64,000 nucleotides of DNA from Capsicum annuum (GCF_002878395.1 NW_025851322.1:346824-410823); one strand, 5' to 3'; counted from the first letter of the stretch, positions 9,535 to 22,347 are shown. The notes: generated by a model from the letters alone, not told the origin. Numbers and translations: made by a program.

Positions 9535-10056
9535 TAATGAACAATAATAATTGTGAAGAGAGAGAAAACAACAATAGATGAGAAGAGAGAGAAACACGTC
9601 ATTTTTCCCTCCATTTCCTGTTATATTAACTAACATTTGGATCAAAGTGTGAAATAAAAAATTTGTGGGTTATTTTCAAACTTCCCCAACTTTCTTAATC
9701 CATAATAAAGTAATTGTTACCTACACTCAATTATTAAGAATTGAGTCACCTACACTTCATTTTTTAACTTTTTTTTCACCTACAACTCAAAACGCCCAGT
9801 TAGATGGTAGGTCTTGTGTGCTATTCATTGCTAATTTAACTGTAAACAAGAGCATTTATTAGGTGCTTGTTTGTCTTAGAAAAAACAACATTTGGTATTC
9901 TTTGTTACACTTTCTTTCCATTTTCTTTAGTACATATTTTGATGATTAACACTTATCAATTATGAATTTTAAAGGTGTAGATTAGATTCATTTAACAAGC
10001 ATTCTAACCATAGTTTAAAACATAAAATTTGTGAAAACATTCTTTAATTCTGGTAT
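9535..10056. other. Intergenic, no gene seen
   Basis: AT-rich sequence. A small imperfect hairpin (ACTCAATT against AATTGAGT) lies near 9725-9747, within twice-repeated CACCTACAC-like words. Nothing else is supported. Confidence 0.4.
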
Positions 10057-10300
10057 TGTTACAAATATATTTGTATACAGTGAATATCAATTTTTTTTCC
10101 TTAGAGAAAAGTTAGGAACTCTAACTTTGAGATCAAGTAAATTTTTTCCTTTAAATAGAGGGTGCTCTTCACTATAATTTATTCCTCGAGAATAATAAGA
10201 AGTATTCTCTTCGCTCTTTCGTATTGTTCCTCTCTCCTTTGAGTCTGTCTTATCTTTTATTGATTCTTTCTTGATGAATTAATGGGTCTCAGAGAAGTTA
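10057..10300 (+). repeat. Possible copia-type LTR fragment
   Basis: Starting TGTTACAAATATATTTG, this stretch follows the same layout as the C1 LTR read on the minus strand: TGTTATAAAT start, then CAGTGAATATC, AAAAGTTAGGAACTC, TTTAAATAGAGGG, TTATTCCTCGAGAAT, AAGAAGTATTCTC. It could be the 5' LTR of plus-strand element C2 further right. The 3' end is not clear because no ATAACA end is seen. Confidence 0.35.
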
Positions 10301-10421
10301 TTAATTGGAAAAAATATTTTAATTAAAGGATAGTAGTAAATTTTAGAAGTCCACGGGATATTGAGAGAAGTTGACTAATGAAATAATCTTTTTTACTTTT
10401 GAGTTTGTGGTATTATTTATT

Positions 10422-12096
10422 AAGGAAAAATTACATAAATATACATCCTAGCTTTCTATTATTACATAAAACCCATCTACCAAAATAATAACAAATATCC
10501 TATTTTTTACACTCTCTCTTCAACCTCCATATACATATCACACCTCCACAACTTATGCCTAAAATCAAGAAACCATAATTAAGAGAGTTCAAGGTTTGAA
10601 TTTACAAACTTTATCTTATCAAATTGTAGAACATCATCATCTTCTTCAATTTATTTTTGAGGTTAGTTTAATTTCTTAATTTTTTCAACTTTACTAATTT
10701 AAAAATCTAAAAGTTACTCGTTGCATATGCGTAATTCTCAAACTTAAGAATAGTAATGGATTCTGATCCAAGTTTTAGTGAAAATAGATCGAAACACCAA
10801 AAACACCCCCAAGATGAATAAGTTGAGGAAAGTTGCTCGTACAAGCTCTAAAAAGTCTGTTGCTAAATATTCGTGTAAGATAAAAAGTGAAGAATCATCA
10901 CGACCGAGTCTTCCAAAAGTATAGTGATTTGTTGATGAATCTATATTTTTTTATCGATTTACGCATTCTTTTACATTGTTATATAAGAGTGTTTTGTTGT
11001 TATTTCAATCTTATACATAAATTAGTTATGTATATTGTTAGAGACATGTTCTTACACATTAAATTTGTTATATATATGATCAGATTACTTAGTAAATCTA
11101 TGTTGTTATTTTGAACTATGATACATAGCAAGTTATGTATATATTTGTAGTTATGTCCTTTGTTCAACGTTTTATTTCAACCTATATACATAAAATTTTT
11201 ATGTATATGTATTGAAATAAGACACTGATGGACTGTTTAATTTTAGGTCATATACATTACAGAGTTATGTATATATTATACATCAATAGTGTTATACATA
11301 ACACAGTTATATATATGTCTCTGTTAGAAAAGACGAGTTGTGGGTATTTCAACCCATATACATAGCATGTGTTTTGTATATGAAAGAACGTTAGGCATGT
11401 ATATGATGTGTTATCTTTATATTTTCAAGTTTTGTTTCATATTGTTATGTATCTGTGATGCCTGAGATATGATTTTGCAAACCTATTGGCGTTCACTATT
11501 GCCACGTTCTTTAAATCTTATAGGATTTCTTTTTTTTTTTTTCAATTTTCCATACTTACCTAGTAAAATTACCTTTATATGTAGAGTAGATAGTAAAATT
11601 TTTTGTAGACTTATGTACTAAAATTTTCTTTATACGAGTCCCTTTTTTTGTTTTAAAATTATCTATGTCCCTTTTATTTTTAAGGATTTTTTTTCTTTGG
11701 TTGTAAAGTTTTCTAGTTGGTTAATATGGTAAATTTTCTTTTAGAAGTATATTTTTTAAAAAAATTTACATAATTAAGAGATTCATTAATCACACATTAA
11801 TAAGGTATGATATTGGATAATTATTACACTTAATTTATTTCCTTAAATATCATTTTAGATAATTATTAAACTTGATTTATTTTCTTAAATATGATATTAG
11901 ATAATTACTAGGCTTGATTTATTTCCTTAAATATCGTTAAGGAAGTTAGTTATGATACATAAGGTACTTATGTATATTAATGTTCAGTTATGTATATGAA
12001 AAATTGAAATTTGGGAGAGAGAAAAATTTATTAAAAAAAAATCAGGAGAGAAGGTAATTAAGAAGAAACCTGGTGGGATTTATGAAAATTGCCCTT
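10422..12096. mobile_element. Possible non-autonomous terminal-inverted-repeat element M1
   Basis: The left end AAGGAAAAATTACATAAATA matches the reverse complement of the right end, AAGGGCAATTTTCATAAATC, in 15 of 20 positions. The interior is dominated by TATGTATAT/ATACATA words on both strands (10890-11450 and 11940-12000). Short frames at 10757 (MDSDPSFSENRSKHQKHPQD, then E*) and 10814-10924 (36 residues) overlap in different phases and look like a decayed exon. The flanks TTATTTATT and TTACTAATG agree at only 6 of 9 positions, so the target duplication and the Mutator-like assignment are doubtful. Confidence 0.35.
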
Positions 12097-12147
12097 TTAC
12101 TAATGTAGTGATAAGCATTTATCTCCACTTGCTTATTTGGCAGTTAC

Positions 12148-12302
12148 TTTGATTAGTGATGGAGCCGGGGGTCTATCGGAAACAACCTCTCTACTTCTTT
12201 GGAAGTAGTGGTATGGACTGCGTATATTCTACCCTCCCTAAACCCCACTATGTGGGAATATACTGGATTTGTAGTTGTTGTATTTTGATTAGTGATGGAG
12301 CC
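12148..12302 (+). mobile_element. 5'-truncated Solanaceae-type SINE with perfect 19-bp target duplication
   Basis: The body 12167-12283 (GGGGGTCTATCGGAAACAAC ... ACCCCACTATGTGGGAATAT ... GTAGTTGTTGTAT) matches the well-known conserved 3' domain of Solanaceae SINEs (TS/SolS type), including a TTG-rich tail. It is bracketed by identical 19-mers TTTGATTAGTGATGGAGCC at 12148-12166 and 12284-12302. The tRNA-like 5' part with the Pol III A and B boxes is missing, so it was truncated at insertion and cannot transcribe itself. Confidence 0.85.
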
Positions 12303-12429
12303 TATAGTATTTTTATGATGTATTAGATTTTATTAGCTATTTTTTATATTTTCTTATAATTTTAATAATTTGGACTATAAGCAATTGAATTTTGACTATA
12401 ACCCTTTGATGTAAATATTTTGTTTTCCA

Positions 12430-13734
12430 ATAAAAAGTCAAGGCTTGGCATGTTTAATAATAAAAATCACATCAAAAGAGTAAGATATTGTGTTTGAATT
12501 TTGATGCACCATAATGATATGATATTGGGTTTAAGTCTCATCAATTTATAGCATAATACACATTTATGTGGTAAGACATTGAGTTTGAATCTCAATGCTC
12601 TATATTGATATAGTGATGATTATGGCAATATAATGTGTTTTTGGTGAAAATTCATAAAACATGTCCTATCGAATATGATCCATTTTTCAAAGTGAATGTG
12701 GTTGTTGTGCATAATTATCTGAAAGAAGATAAGTGATTGAATATGTGAATGTAAGCGTGGAGGCACAAAATGATAATAATCATCAAAAATGATAATATTT
12801 TTATACGCTTATTGTGATTATAATTAAATATATGATAGAGAATTTTTCTATGCATGTATGTCTCAATTTGCTACTGTAGTAGCAATATATTAAAAGATGT
12901 GCTAAGTTGTCATAATTAGATAGTCTTAGGCACGTGCATATTATTGTGTTCTGTTCCTGAGAAATGTGAACTTTTGAAATATGTTACAAATATAGGTCCA
13001 TTTTCTAAGGTGTATGAGCCTGTGTTTAGTAAAAATTATAAATACGAACATTCTTTTGTTTATGAAGACATCATGACCAACCTACTAAAGAGGTAGAATA
13101 ATTGAGATGAATATCCTAAATATTTTGTGTTTTACTCTTGAAATAGTAAAACTTTGAAATTACTTAGAAGTGGTAAATCTGAAATTTTCTCAAAGGTAGT
13201 AACTATCTAAAACTTACTCTCAAAGTAGCAAGAATTTGCAATACATCTCTACTTCCGAAGTAGTAGAATTCTGAAATTACTCAAGCAAATAACATATGCC
13301 ATGGTAAACTGCAGTTTACTAGTAATCACAAAGACAAGCAAATTAAGTATTAAAAATACATTGAAGACCGAGAAGATTCTTCAACAATTATTGCTTGTTC
13401 TCATGAAAAGTTCATAAGATCAGTTAATCTTAGGATAAGATCTCCTAAAATTTTGAAAAGTATAAAAAGTGAATCTTAATATTTTCATGTGTCATGTGCT
13501 ATGGTAAGGTGAATTTATAAGATGATCACATGTTAATTTATTGTCAACCTGAAGTTTGACATTCGTAAAATTATTTGTGCAAAGTAATTGGGTTAAGAGA
13601 ACAAGTTTCAAACTATGCAATCAAGGCATTTGCATAATATTGGTTATATTCAAGTTTGTTTGCATTGAATGCCTCTGGCAAATAGATAAACCATTTCTTA
13701 TGAGAACAAAGCTTCATGTGTCGGTCTGAAATAT
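12430..13734 (+). mobile_element. Ty1/copia element C2, first piece (internal region)
   Basis: Aligns in reverse complement with the internal region of C1. Landmarks are GTTTGAATTTTGATGCACCA near 12492, GAATCTCAATG near 12590, and the block GCATTGAATGCCTC near 13660. It ends at 13734, inside the target duplication AATAT (13730-13734) of solo LTR S1. No protein domain is readable. The left boundary is uncertain. Confidence 0.6.
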
Positions 13735-15975
13735 TGTAACACTTTGAGACTACTCCCTGGACGTCACACAGTGCTTAAAATCACAAGTGATCCTAAGCTA
13801 ACCCATGATACTGGCATAAATCGTAAGCAACTAAATAAAATACATAAAATTGGAAATAATAAGTGGAAGAGATGTCTTTAGATGAACATGTTCAATACAA
13901 AATTTGTATACAACTTTTACACTTTAGTTATACAAAACAACACTGAAATTAAATACATCAACTCTAACTGATTGTCTATGAAGCCTCTAGTAATATTGAC
14001 TATAGGTAGTTGGGACAAAACCCCATATATCCCTAATCAATACAATTGCATAAAAATGATACTGTAACTATAGTTGACTCGAGTTCTTGAATCAAAAGAA
14101 CTCATCTCCCGCTGGCTAGAAGTTGTGAACTATCTTATTATGATATCTGAGCTACAACTGGTACCTAAATTATGAAATAATATAACCACACAAATGTATA
14201 TGTGGTCAGTACTTCTGGAATGTACTGATTATGTGGGAGTGAATGCAATAAGTAAAACTGAAGCTGAACATACTTTTAAATCATGCATGCTAAGTGTAAA
14301 AGGACTAACCTTGATCATAAATAAAATTGAAAGCGAAAATATCATAAAACATGAATAATTAAGCATAACCTGATAAAGCTTAGTGAGTCATTAACTTAGT
14401 TTCTAAAATCTTTACTTTTATGGAGGATTCTTATAACCGACATAAACCATGTGAGCTATCATGGAGTCCAATATCTTACAAATGTTGAGGAGACCTGTTT
14501 TACCCTTGCAAACGAAATAGGACCTTAACTTAGAGTGACCATTAAACTAAGCCCGTATTGGGCAGGGGGAACACTTTCTGGCGAGACCCCTAAAATTATG
14601 GCGGCACGTAGTTTTTGGGAATAGGATGCCCTAAATCCACATTCCCCTCTGGGTGTTAAATACTACTCCCAATACATATATGCTCATACTTGTTAAATAC
14701 ACCATAAAATAGTATATGGGTTTGTAAACTAAAAACCAACTATTATCCTATTACTTATATCATATTCATGAGGAAACTTGTGGATTTCATGTCTTAACTG
14801 AGATCATAAGATCAAAACTGAACTTTAATCATGCTGTAAAACTTGTATCTTGTACTTATAAACTTGAACTTCTTGTAAACTTAGTAACTTATGCTTAAAC
14901 TTGAAATCATTCATTATTTTATAGAAACTTCATATCAAAATATCAAACTCAATGCTTAAAATCACTTTCAGGGATAAAAACATAAGTAAATATGAAATCA
15001 TATGCAAAAAAATGTTCAATTCATGAGGAAGTATCAAAAGCTCAAAGCATAAGGAAATTGGGTATAAACCCTAATAAGTCCATTTCTTCAAAATCAATTA
15101 AAAATCACTTCTGGTAACAAAGACGGAAGAGTATCCTTGTTCAAGCCCCACATATCTATATTTCTTGACTTCTTGGAGGGAACTTGAATTTGGAGTCTTG
15201 GGAGGCGAATTCTTGGAAGAAACCCTACCTCTCTGTCTCTTGAGAGTGGAGAGAAGAATATGTTTGATAACTGACTAAGAAAGGGGAAAATAATGCCTAT
15301 TTGATTATTTAAGTCATTTGTAAGACCGTATACATATACAAAAGGAATTGGTAATGACTTAGGGGTGTGAAAAGACCCTCATGCCTCTAAAATATACTAA
15401 AAGCGGATAATTTTAATGCATGGGGAGGGGGTTCGCATAGTGACCCTATCTTGAATCCTAAAGTCCGTAGGGCAAACCTAATTGCGAACCTCAAGGTTCG
15501 TGAGGTGAACCTAATCGTGAACCACAGGGTTCATGAGGCGAACCCAATTGTGAACCTCAAGAAGTAGCATATTGCAGCCTCTTTGTAGCATGGGGCTACC
15601 TTGGATTGTCTCAGTAAAATTCCATTAACTTCTTACTCCAAACTGGAATCGATGAGCGTCTAGTTGCATTGGAAAAAAAAGACTAAAAGGGCTTTAATGT
15701 GATATATAATGGGCCACATAACTCGTTATATTCTAGTAGTTACACTCATTTAATGTAGACCCTTGTAGAATCCAATATTAAAACTCAATCAATACAAATG
15801 TTCATAACTCCACTTTGCTCAAAGTACTTTCTTATGACCATAATCACATTGAAAACACTTCAAACTCAAGGTGAATGATCATGACACCTATCTAAGGTTT
15901 GAAATAATCTCTTTGGGGCCTTTAAACATATGACGAATAGTTGAAAACTTATCTAGGAGCTTGTGGGGTATTACA
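13735..15975 (-). mobile_element. Solo LTR S1 of a Ty3/gypsy element (2241 bp)
   Basis: Starts TGTAACACTTTGAGAC and ends GGGGTATTACA; read on the minus strand this gives the usual TGTAATACCCC start. It is flanked by a perfect target duplication AATAT (13730-13734 and 15976-15980), with C2 sequence continuing on both sides. It shares blocks with the LTRs of G2, for example GACATAAACCATGTGAGCT at 14438 and GGCACGTAGTT at 14603. There is no internal coding region, so it arose by LTR-LTR recombination. A short array of GCGAACC/GGTTCG words lies at 15430-15560. Confidence 0.9.
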
Positions 15976-16635
15976 AATATGATACATTTGCATACAACAA
16001 TACACACATGTGTCATAGGGTTAAATTATGATTAATGTACACTCTCAATTGGTTCAAAGTCAAATATCAAATATTTTTCATTTAATAACCTTTGATGTGC
16101 GGTATACGGCTAATGGATATGTCATGATGCACAATGATGGAATCACCCAAATAGAATGAAATGTGTATTAATTTTTCTAACATAAGAGAGAAATGATAAA
16201 AAGATATGAAATATATTGTGAATTATCATCAGTACTATCCTCATTCAAAGATAATTCAAGTCAAATGTTAGAAGGACTTACTGGCCCACAATTAATTTGA
16301 TTTTTTGTCTGTAAAGGCTCCTATTAAATAAATGTCTTTTGAGGAAAATATCTATACAATGCTGGAAACATGGTATACCAATAAATTTTTGATAGTTCTT
16401 GGAAAGAAAAAGGAGAAAATGATCATAATAAAGAGGTGATATGCTCTTAAAGTATAATGATGTAACACTTTATGAAACTTCGTGAGAGGTTCAGGTACTT
16501 GAAAATAATGAAATGATGAGATCTTAGTAAGTTATGTTACCATCAGTGACATCTTTGATACAATATAGCACAATATTATAAAAAATATCAAGGATAAAAT
16601 TTTATGTATATTTAAGCACACTAACATAAAAATAA
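15976..16635 (+). mobile_element. Ty1/copia element C2, second piece
   Basis: Continues the C1 alignment across S1: TTTGATGTGCGGTATACGGC near 16090 matches C1 near 4905 in reverse complement, and GAGGTTCAGGTACTTGAAAA near 16485 matches near 4550. It ends in target duplication AATAA (16631-16635) of gypsy element G1. Confidence 0.65.
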
Positions 16636-19138
16636 TGACACAACCCAAACCAGGGCCTTGTCGTAATGGGCATCCCAAGTCCAACCAGGACTAGAAACCA
16701 CCCCCGTCACCTAACCCAACCGACCAACGCATATCTTGATTCGGATGAATTTTGAACATAAAACAAGATAGCATTATTGAATAATGCAAGACTCTGGGGT
16801 AGGTCTATATCCATGACCACTCAAACAAGTCCAACCATCCGATACCCAACCGATAACCAATACCAACCAAACCATAATTCAAAGCATAACCATATGAGTT
16901 CCATAATAATTATACATAATCCCAAAATAAAAAAGGATTAAACAATGAGAAATTTAGTCCTATGGTATCATCCCCAATACTAATTCCAATACAAAGGCAG
17001 ACACCAATCGATCCTGCCCGTACCAACCCATAGTAGTTCCACCAAAGCCTCTAAAAACCGTAGCCAAAACCAATATCCATAAATAAACCAAAGTATGAAA
17101 TAACATCAATGAAATGGAGTCTTCCAAAATAATGGAAGCTCACCACTTCAATCCAATAGCTGATCCCAAAGCCCAATCACTATGCAGGAGGGTAGAATAG
17201 ATGGTTCCCGCATCTTATGGGGAAACAACCGTCCGAAGACTGGTTAGTGGGTGAACGCTAGCATGAACTCAAGATAGGGATAAAATAATGGAATTTATTA
17301 AAACCAAGTAAACCATCCATTTGCATAAAAACCATACACACACACACATATATAACCATGTCGAGAAAGGGAACCAAGTTTAGCATGCATTGGAAACCAT
17401 TTATCGGGATATATGTAGCATAACTATCCTTAACCACCCATGGGATATATGGGTCCTGTGTAACCCTCAGAACGGGCCCCGATGCGTGTAGCTGCATAAA
17501 CCGAAAATACCATAAGAGTAAGGGATTCCCAAGTACCCTCACTATCCATGATACATATGTACAATTTACCTTGAGTATTCCCGTGTACCTCATAATATCA
17601 TATAAGGTCACCATGATCTACCTCTTAGGTCGCCAAACATGAGTTCTCAATGTTCGTTCATTGAACTCCTACCTTCACGGTTAGCTATCACACCCTGCCA
17701 TTATTGCCCAATTAAAATTGTTTCCAGCCATACCATTATTTCATTATTATTAACCAAGGCTATTAGTAGTGGTATCGTCATACCCGCTTCAACTTGAAAG
17801 TATTGTCCTTAGCCAAACCTCTTAAGGTAAAGGGATTCCCGTGTAACCATTTACCAAGTTAACTTAGGGGAGTCCCATGGACCTCACAAGTGTTCCATTA
17901 TGTTTGCTTGGGGGAATCCCTTGTACCCCACAAGTTGTTCAATAACCATCTTTACTTAGGGGATTCCCTTGTACCCCACTAGGATGTTTAATTAACCAAA
18001 CCATTACCACCAAAATCTTTCCAAAACCATTCAAACCATTTATATAATTTAGGGTTCCCTTACCATGTTTAAACCATGCATAAGTTCCATTGAAAATCCA
18101 ATAGTGAAAGTATTGTTATAGGCATTTTATCAAACACATTGGGGGCATAGTATTTCCAAAACCATTTCAAATTACAAATAACCATTCCCATGTAATCCAA
18201 TTATCCAAACCACCAATAAAGAATGTAAAAACATAATTAAAACATGAGAAAATCATAACCAAGCATTTATAACCAAAACCCCCCAATCATATTTGAAAAC
18301 CCAAAACCATATAATAATCAAACGATGAAAACATTGTATAAAACCGTGCCTTTAGATGGAGCTAACAATGAGGGAACAGAACAGCCTTAAACAAAAAAGA
18401 TGATGCAGAGAAACCACCAACACAAGTTCTAAATTAATCCTTAATATAAAACCTAGCTTCCCCTGCCCTAGAACTTTAGAGAGGATTAGAGAGTGTTTTC
18501 TAAGTGTTAATGAATAGAATAATAGGGTAAATAACCTTCCAAGTGAGTAAATTGCCGTGGGGCCTTATTAGGTTAATTGGTGAAACGTCTAAATTTCCCT
18601 TACCTAAATGGCACCACAATCCCTTTAGAGGGGTACTATCCGTACCAGTCGTACCCTTCAATACGAGTGGTAGCCAGCACTTGTATCTAAGGCTATCTCT
18701 TTGGACCAACACTATCCAAGGTAGGACTCACTCTAATCCACGTCGTATCTATGCATATGAATGGTACCCAAGATTCATACCCTTGATAGAATATAATCTA
18801 AAGAGGATTGAACACTGCCCACCATACGAGTCCATGGTGCGACTTATACCCTGGCCTATATAACTCTTGGTGAGCCATTCATACTCAGATCCAACTTAAG
18901 TTACCAAGCCAAAGATTAAGTGAGGTAACCAAACAACCTGTATCCACCGATACGACTCATATCACCCAAGTTGTATCCTTTCCAAAAACCAAATCCAACC
19001 CACCAATCAACATTAGTCAGCATAAGGCTAACCTATACCACTCGAATCCCAGTGTATGAGTCATTTCCCCTAGTCGTACCCTATCCAAAGACCAAAAATC
19101 TAGGAAATTTTCTAAAGACAGAAACCCAGGGTGTTTCA
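16636..19138 (-). repeat. G1 3' LTR (left end)
   Basis: Starts TGACACAACCCAAACCAGGG and ends GGGTGTTTCA. An internal run of 3-4 units of ~45-50 bp, each carrying GGGATTCCCNTGTACCCCAC-like sequence, lies at 17822-17990, with its counterpart at 25070-25230 in the other LTR. Confidence 0.9.
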
Positions 19139-19385
19139 GTCACCCCCACTAGCAACATTCATCTTCGAATGACGGACAAGGAAGGGTAACCACAAGCATA
19201 CTTCATTTGCATTATCAAATATCAATCCAAACTTTAACTACATTAGAAAATAATTATACAAAGATATTAATCTCTCCTTTAAAAATGTTGAAAACAAAAG
19301 TATATTAAAGAGAACATACCTTCCACACAAATCCCAAGAGAAGAAAAGTTATGCGGATACTTGGACTTTATGTCCTCCTTCTCTC

Positions 19386-20135
19386 CTATGTAGCCTCTTC
19401 CACCTTCTGGTTTTGCCATAGAACCGTAACCAAGGCCACATCCACATAGAAATTTTGGCGACTTTGGACAACCTTAAGCCTATTCCGAATCACCTTCACC
19501 TTTTTCATAGCCTGATAAACTAAATCCAGAAGGAACATATCCACATCAATAAACTCAAACCACCTAATAGGAGATCTACACCTCCTACCATACAATATCT
19601 CGAATGGAGCCATACCAATACTAGAATGATAGCTATTATTGTAAGCAAACTCTACCAATGGTAGATACTCAACGCAACAACCACCATAGTCAATCACACA
19701 TACCCATAGCATATCCTCCAATGACTGAATAGTCCTCTCCGCCTGTCCATCTGCCTGAAGATGGAAAATAGTACTCAAACTAACCTTAGTACCCAATACC
19801 TTATAAAAAGACTGCTAGAAGTGAGATAAAACTCTGTAGCATGATCAAAGATAATTAAAATAGGTATCCCATGTAGTTTTACTATCTCATAAAGAAACAA
19901 CTTTACATAGTCCTCTCCCGAAAAGGTAGTCCTTACTGGAAAGAAGTAAGCAGACTTTGTCATCCTATCCATGATGACCCAAATCAAATCAAATTAGTTT
20001 TGAGATCGAGGATGATCGGTAACAAAATCTATGTTGATCACCTCTCATTTCTATTTGGGCAAATCAATTTCTTGATATAACCTACCAGGCCTCATGTTCT
20101 CAACTTTGATTTGTTGGCACACCATGCACTTAGCT
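19386..20135 (-). pseudogene. G1 integrase remnant with chromodomain-like tail
   Basis: From ~20135 down: MKADVADFIAKCMVCQQIKV (zinc-binding Cys pair), WVIMDRMTKSAYFFPV, IPILIIFDHATEF (second catalytic Asp), DGQAERTIQSLEDML (catalytic Glu) and PLVEFAYNNSYHSS. After SRQNFYVDV the frame jumps directly to VTVLWQNQKVEEAT, the start of the chromodomain-like tail. About 110 residues present in G2, holding the GPY/F region, are missing, so an in-frame deletion removed that module. Frameshifts at ~19790 and elsewhere break the protein. The normal role is to insert element DNA into the host chromosome. Confidence 0.85.
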
Positions 20136-20421
20136 ATGAAATCAGCCACATCTGCTTTCATACCATTCTACTAATATATCTTCTTAAGATCATAATATAT
20201 TGTTATCAAACTAGGATAAACAACATAGCACGATTTATGTGCCTTAACCAAAGTCCTTTGTTGCAAACTATTGACGTCAGGAAACACAACCTCCCTAGAT
20301 ACTATAATGTACCATCACCACTGATCTTAAATACGATCACCTTTTGCACACCAACATCACTCTTGAGTTTTATCAAGATAGGATCCAGTATTTGCTTCTC
20401 CTTGATCTCTGCACCAAGAGA

Positions 20422-20930
20422 TCATCTAACTATTTCCTGAACCATTACACCACCTTTCTTTGAGTCCAAGAGAAAAACTCTAAGATTAGCCAAGCGGTGA
20501 ATATCCTTCACTAATTTCCTCTTTCCTTCCTCTATATAAGACAAACCCACCATGGACAACTTGCTAAGAGCATTAGCAACCACGTTTTCTTTACCGAGAT
20601 GATAGTGAAGACTCATATCATAGTCCTTGAGAAGCTCCAACCATCTCCTTTGCCTAAGATTTAGCTCCTTCTGAGTGAATACATACTGGAGACCATTATG
20701 ATTAAAAAGATATCTATGTGCACTTCATACAAATAATGCCGCCAGATTTTCAAAGAAAAACCCACCTCTAAAAGCTCCAAATCATGAGAAGGATAATTCT
20801 TCTCATTTCTCTTTAACTGCCTGGAAGCATAGGCAATCACCTTCTCATGCTGCATCAAAATAAAACCAAGTCTCACCTGGGACGCATCATAATAAATCAT
20901 AAATCTCTCATTACCTTCAACAAATAACAA
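20422..20930 (-). pseudogene. G1 RNase H remnant
   Basis: Minus-strand frames give [38 protein letters not shown] and LELLEVGF, then in the next piece YDMSLHYHLGKENVVANALS. This is the usual gypsy RNase H block ending in the conserved NxxADALS motif, with D changed to N here. It lies between reverse transcriptase and integrase as expected. Inactive because of frameshifts. Confidence 0.85.
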
Positions 20931-21019
20931 AATTGGAGCCGAAGTTAGCTTATCCTTAGATACCTAAAAATCCCTCCACACACTTCTGACCATGGAAACT
21001 TTACCTTCTTCTGAGTTAA

Positions 21020-21762
21020 ATAATCAATGGAGCAGTTATCAAAGAAAGCCCCTCCATAAATCTCCTATAATACCCAGCCAAACCCAAGAAGCTCTGAATG
21101 TCAATTAAAGTCGTGGGTCAAGGCCACCTTTTAACCACAACCACCTTTTGAAGATCCATTATGTTCCCTTCACTAGAAATAATATGACCAGGAAAAGTTA
21201 CAGCATTCAACTAAAACTTACACTTGGATAACTTGGCATACAACCGCTGTTCCTTTAAGGTTTGTAACACCACACGAAGGTGATTGGCATGATCCACCTA
21301 CTTTTAGAATACACCAAAATGTCATCAATAAACACAATGACAAATAATCCAAGAACTACCTGAAACCCTATTCAGTAAATCCATAAATGCCATCGGGGCA
21401 TTAGTCAAGCCAAATGACATAACTAAGAACTTAAAGTGCCCATACTGAGTACAAAAAGCCATCTTAGGGATATCCTCCTCCCTTATCTTATGCTAATGTT
21501 ACCTAGATCAAAGATCTATCTTAGAAATAAATATGGAACCTTTCAATTGATCAAATAAGTCATCTATCCTTGGAATAAGATATTTATTCTTGACTGTTAC
21601 CTTATTCAACTGCAGATAGTAAATTCACATCTGAAAGAAACCATCCTTCTTACACATGAATAACACCGACACACCCTACGGGGATATACTAGGATGAATA
21701 AAACCCTTATCTAGAAGATATTTAAGTTGCTCATTGAGTTTCCCCAACTTAGTCGGAGCCAT
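21020..21762 (-). pseudogene. G1 reverse transcriptase remnant
   Basis: It begins MAPTKLGKLNEQLKYLLDKG and continues with [27 protein letters not shown], and the catalytic [12 protein letters not shown] near 21302-21350. Stops in the fingers region and frameshifts near 21490 break it. Family role: copying the RNA genome into DNA inside the virus-like particle. Confidence 0.85.
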
Positions 21763-22020
21763 TCTATAAAGAGGAATAGATATTGGACGAGTGTATGAAA
21801 CCAAACTCAATATCCTTATCTAGAGGAACACCAGAAAGATCATCTGGAACTACCTCAAGAAATTTATTTACCACCATAATTGAGTGAAAAAAAAGACCCT
21901 TTGAGTTAGAATCTTTAACCCGTACCTAGTGATAAAGACACCCTTTGGGGATTAATTTTCGACCTCTAACATAAGAATTAACCCCCCAAGTAGCTAGGGA
22001 ACCACCCTCCCACTCTATAA

Positions 22021-22332
22021 CTAATTTATCAGGGAACCTAAAGACAACCTTAAAGGTCTGACAATCCAAGAACACATAACAAGAGTGCAACCAATACATC
22101 CTAGAATAACGTCAAAATCCACAAAATCCAGCTCAAACAAATCTACCAAGGTCTGCTTGCTACTAATAGATACCGCACACCTCCTATATACTCTTTTAGC
22201 AATAACCGAGTCACCTACCGAGATAGAAATAGAAAAAGAATTTGAAATAACCTTAGGATCAAAACCAAAACATACAGCCACATATGGGGTCATATAGGAA
22301 AGAGTGGACCCCATATCAAGCAGAAAATACAC
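22021..22332 (-). pseudogene. G1 aspartic protease remnant
   Basis: MYFLLDMGSTLSYMTP carries the retropepsin D-[ST]-G-like site with G changed to M (LLDMGS, usually LLDSGS/LLDPGS). It is followed by VGDSVIAKRVYRRC and FVDFDVILG. The catalytic Asp remains. This is the gag-pol processing enzyme. Confidence 0.8.
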
Positions 22333-22347
22333 CTCATGAGAAAAGAG

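Noticed and set aside
9256..9645. 129-residue minus-strand open frame and the overlapping 90-residue frame
   Set aside because: Composition is Leu/Ser/Tyr low complexity produced by reading the complement of GAT/GAA trinucleotide runs; the plus strand explains it better.
18543..18863. 106-residue plus-strand open frame
   Set aside because: Lies within the G1 LTR; the matching stretch of the other LTR (around 25800-26100) does not keep the frame.
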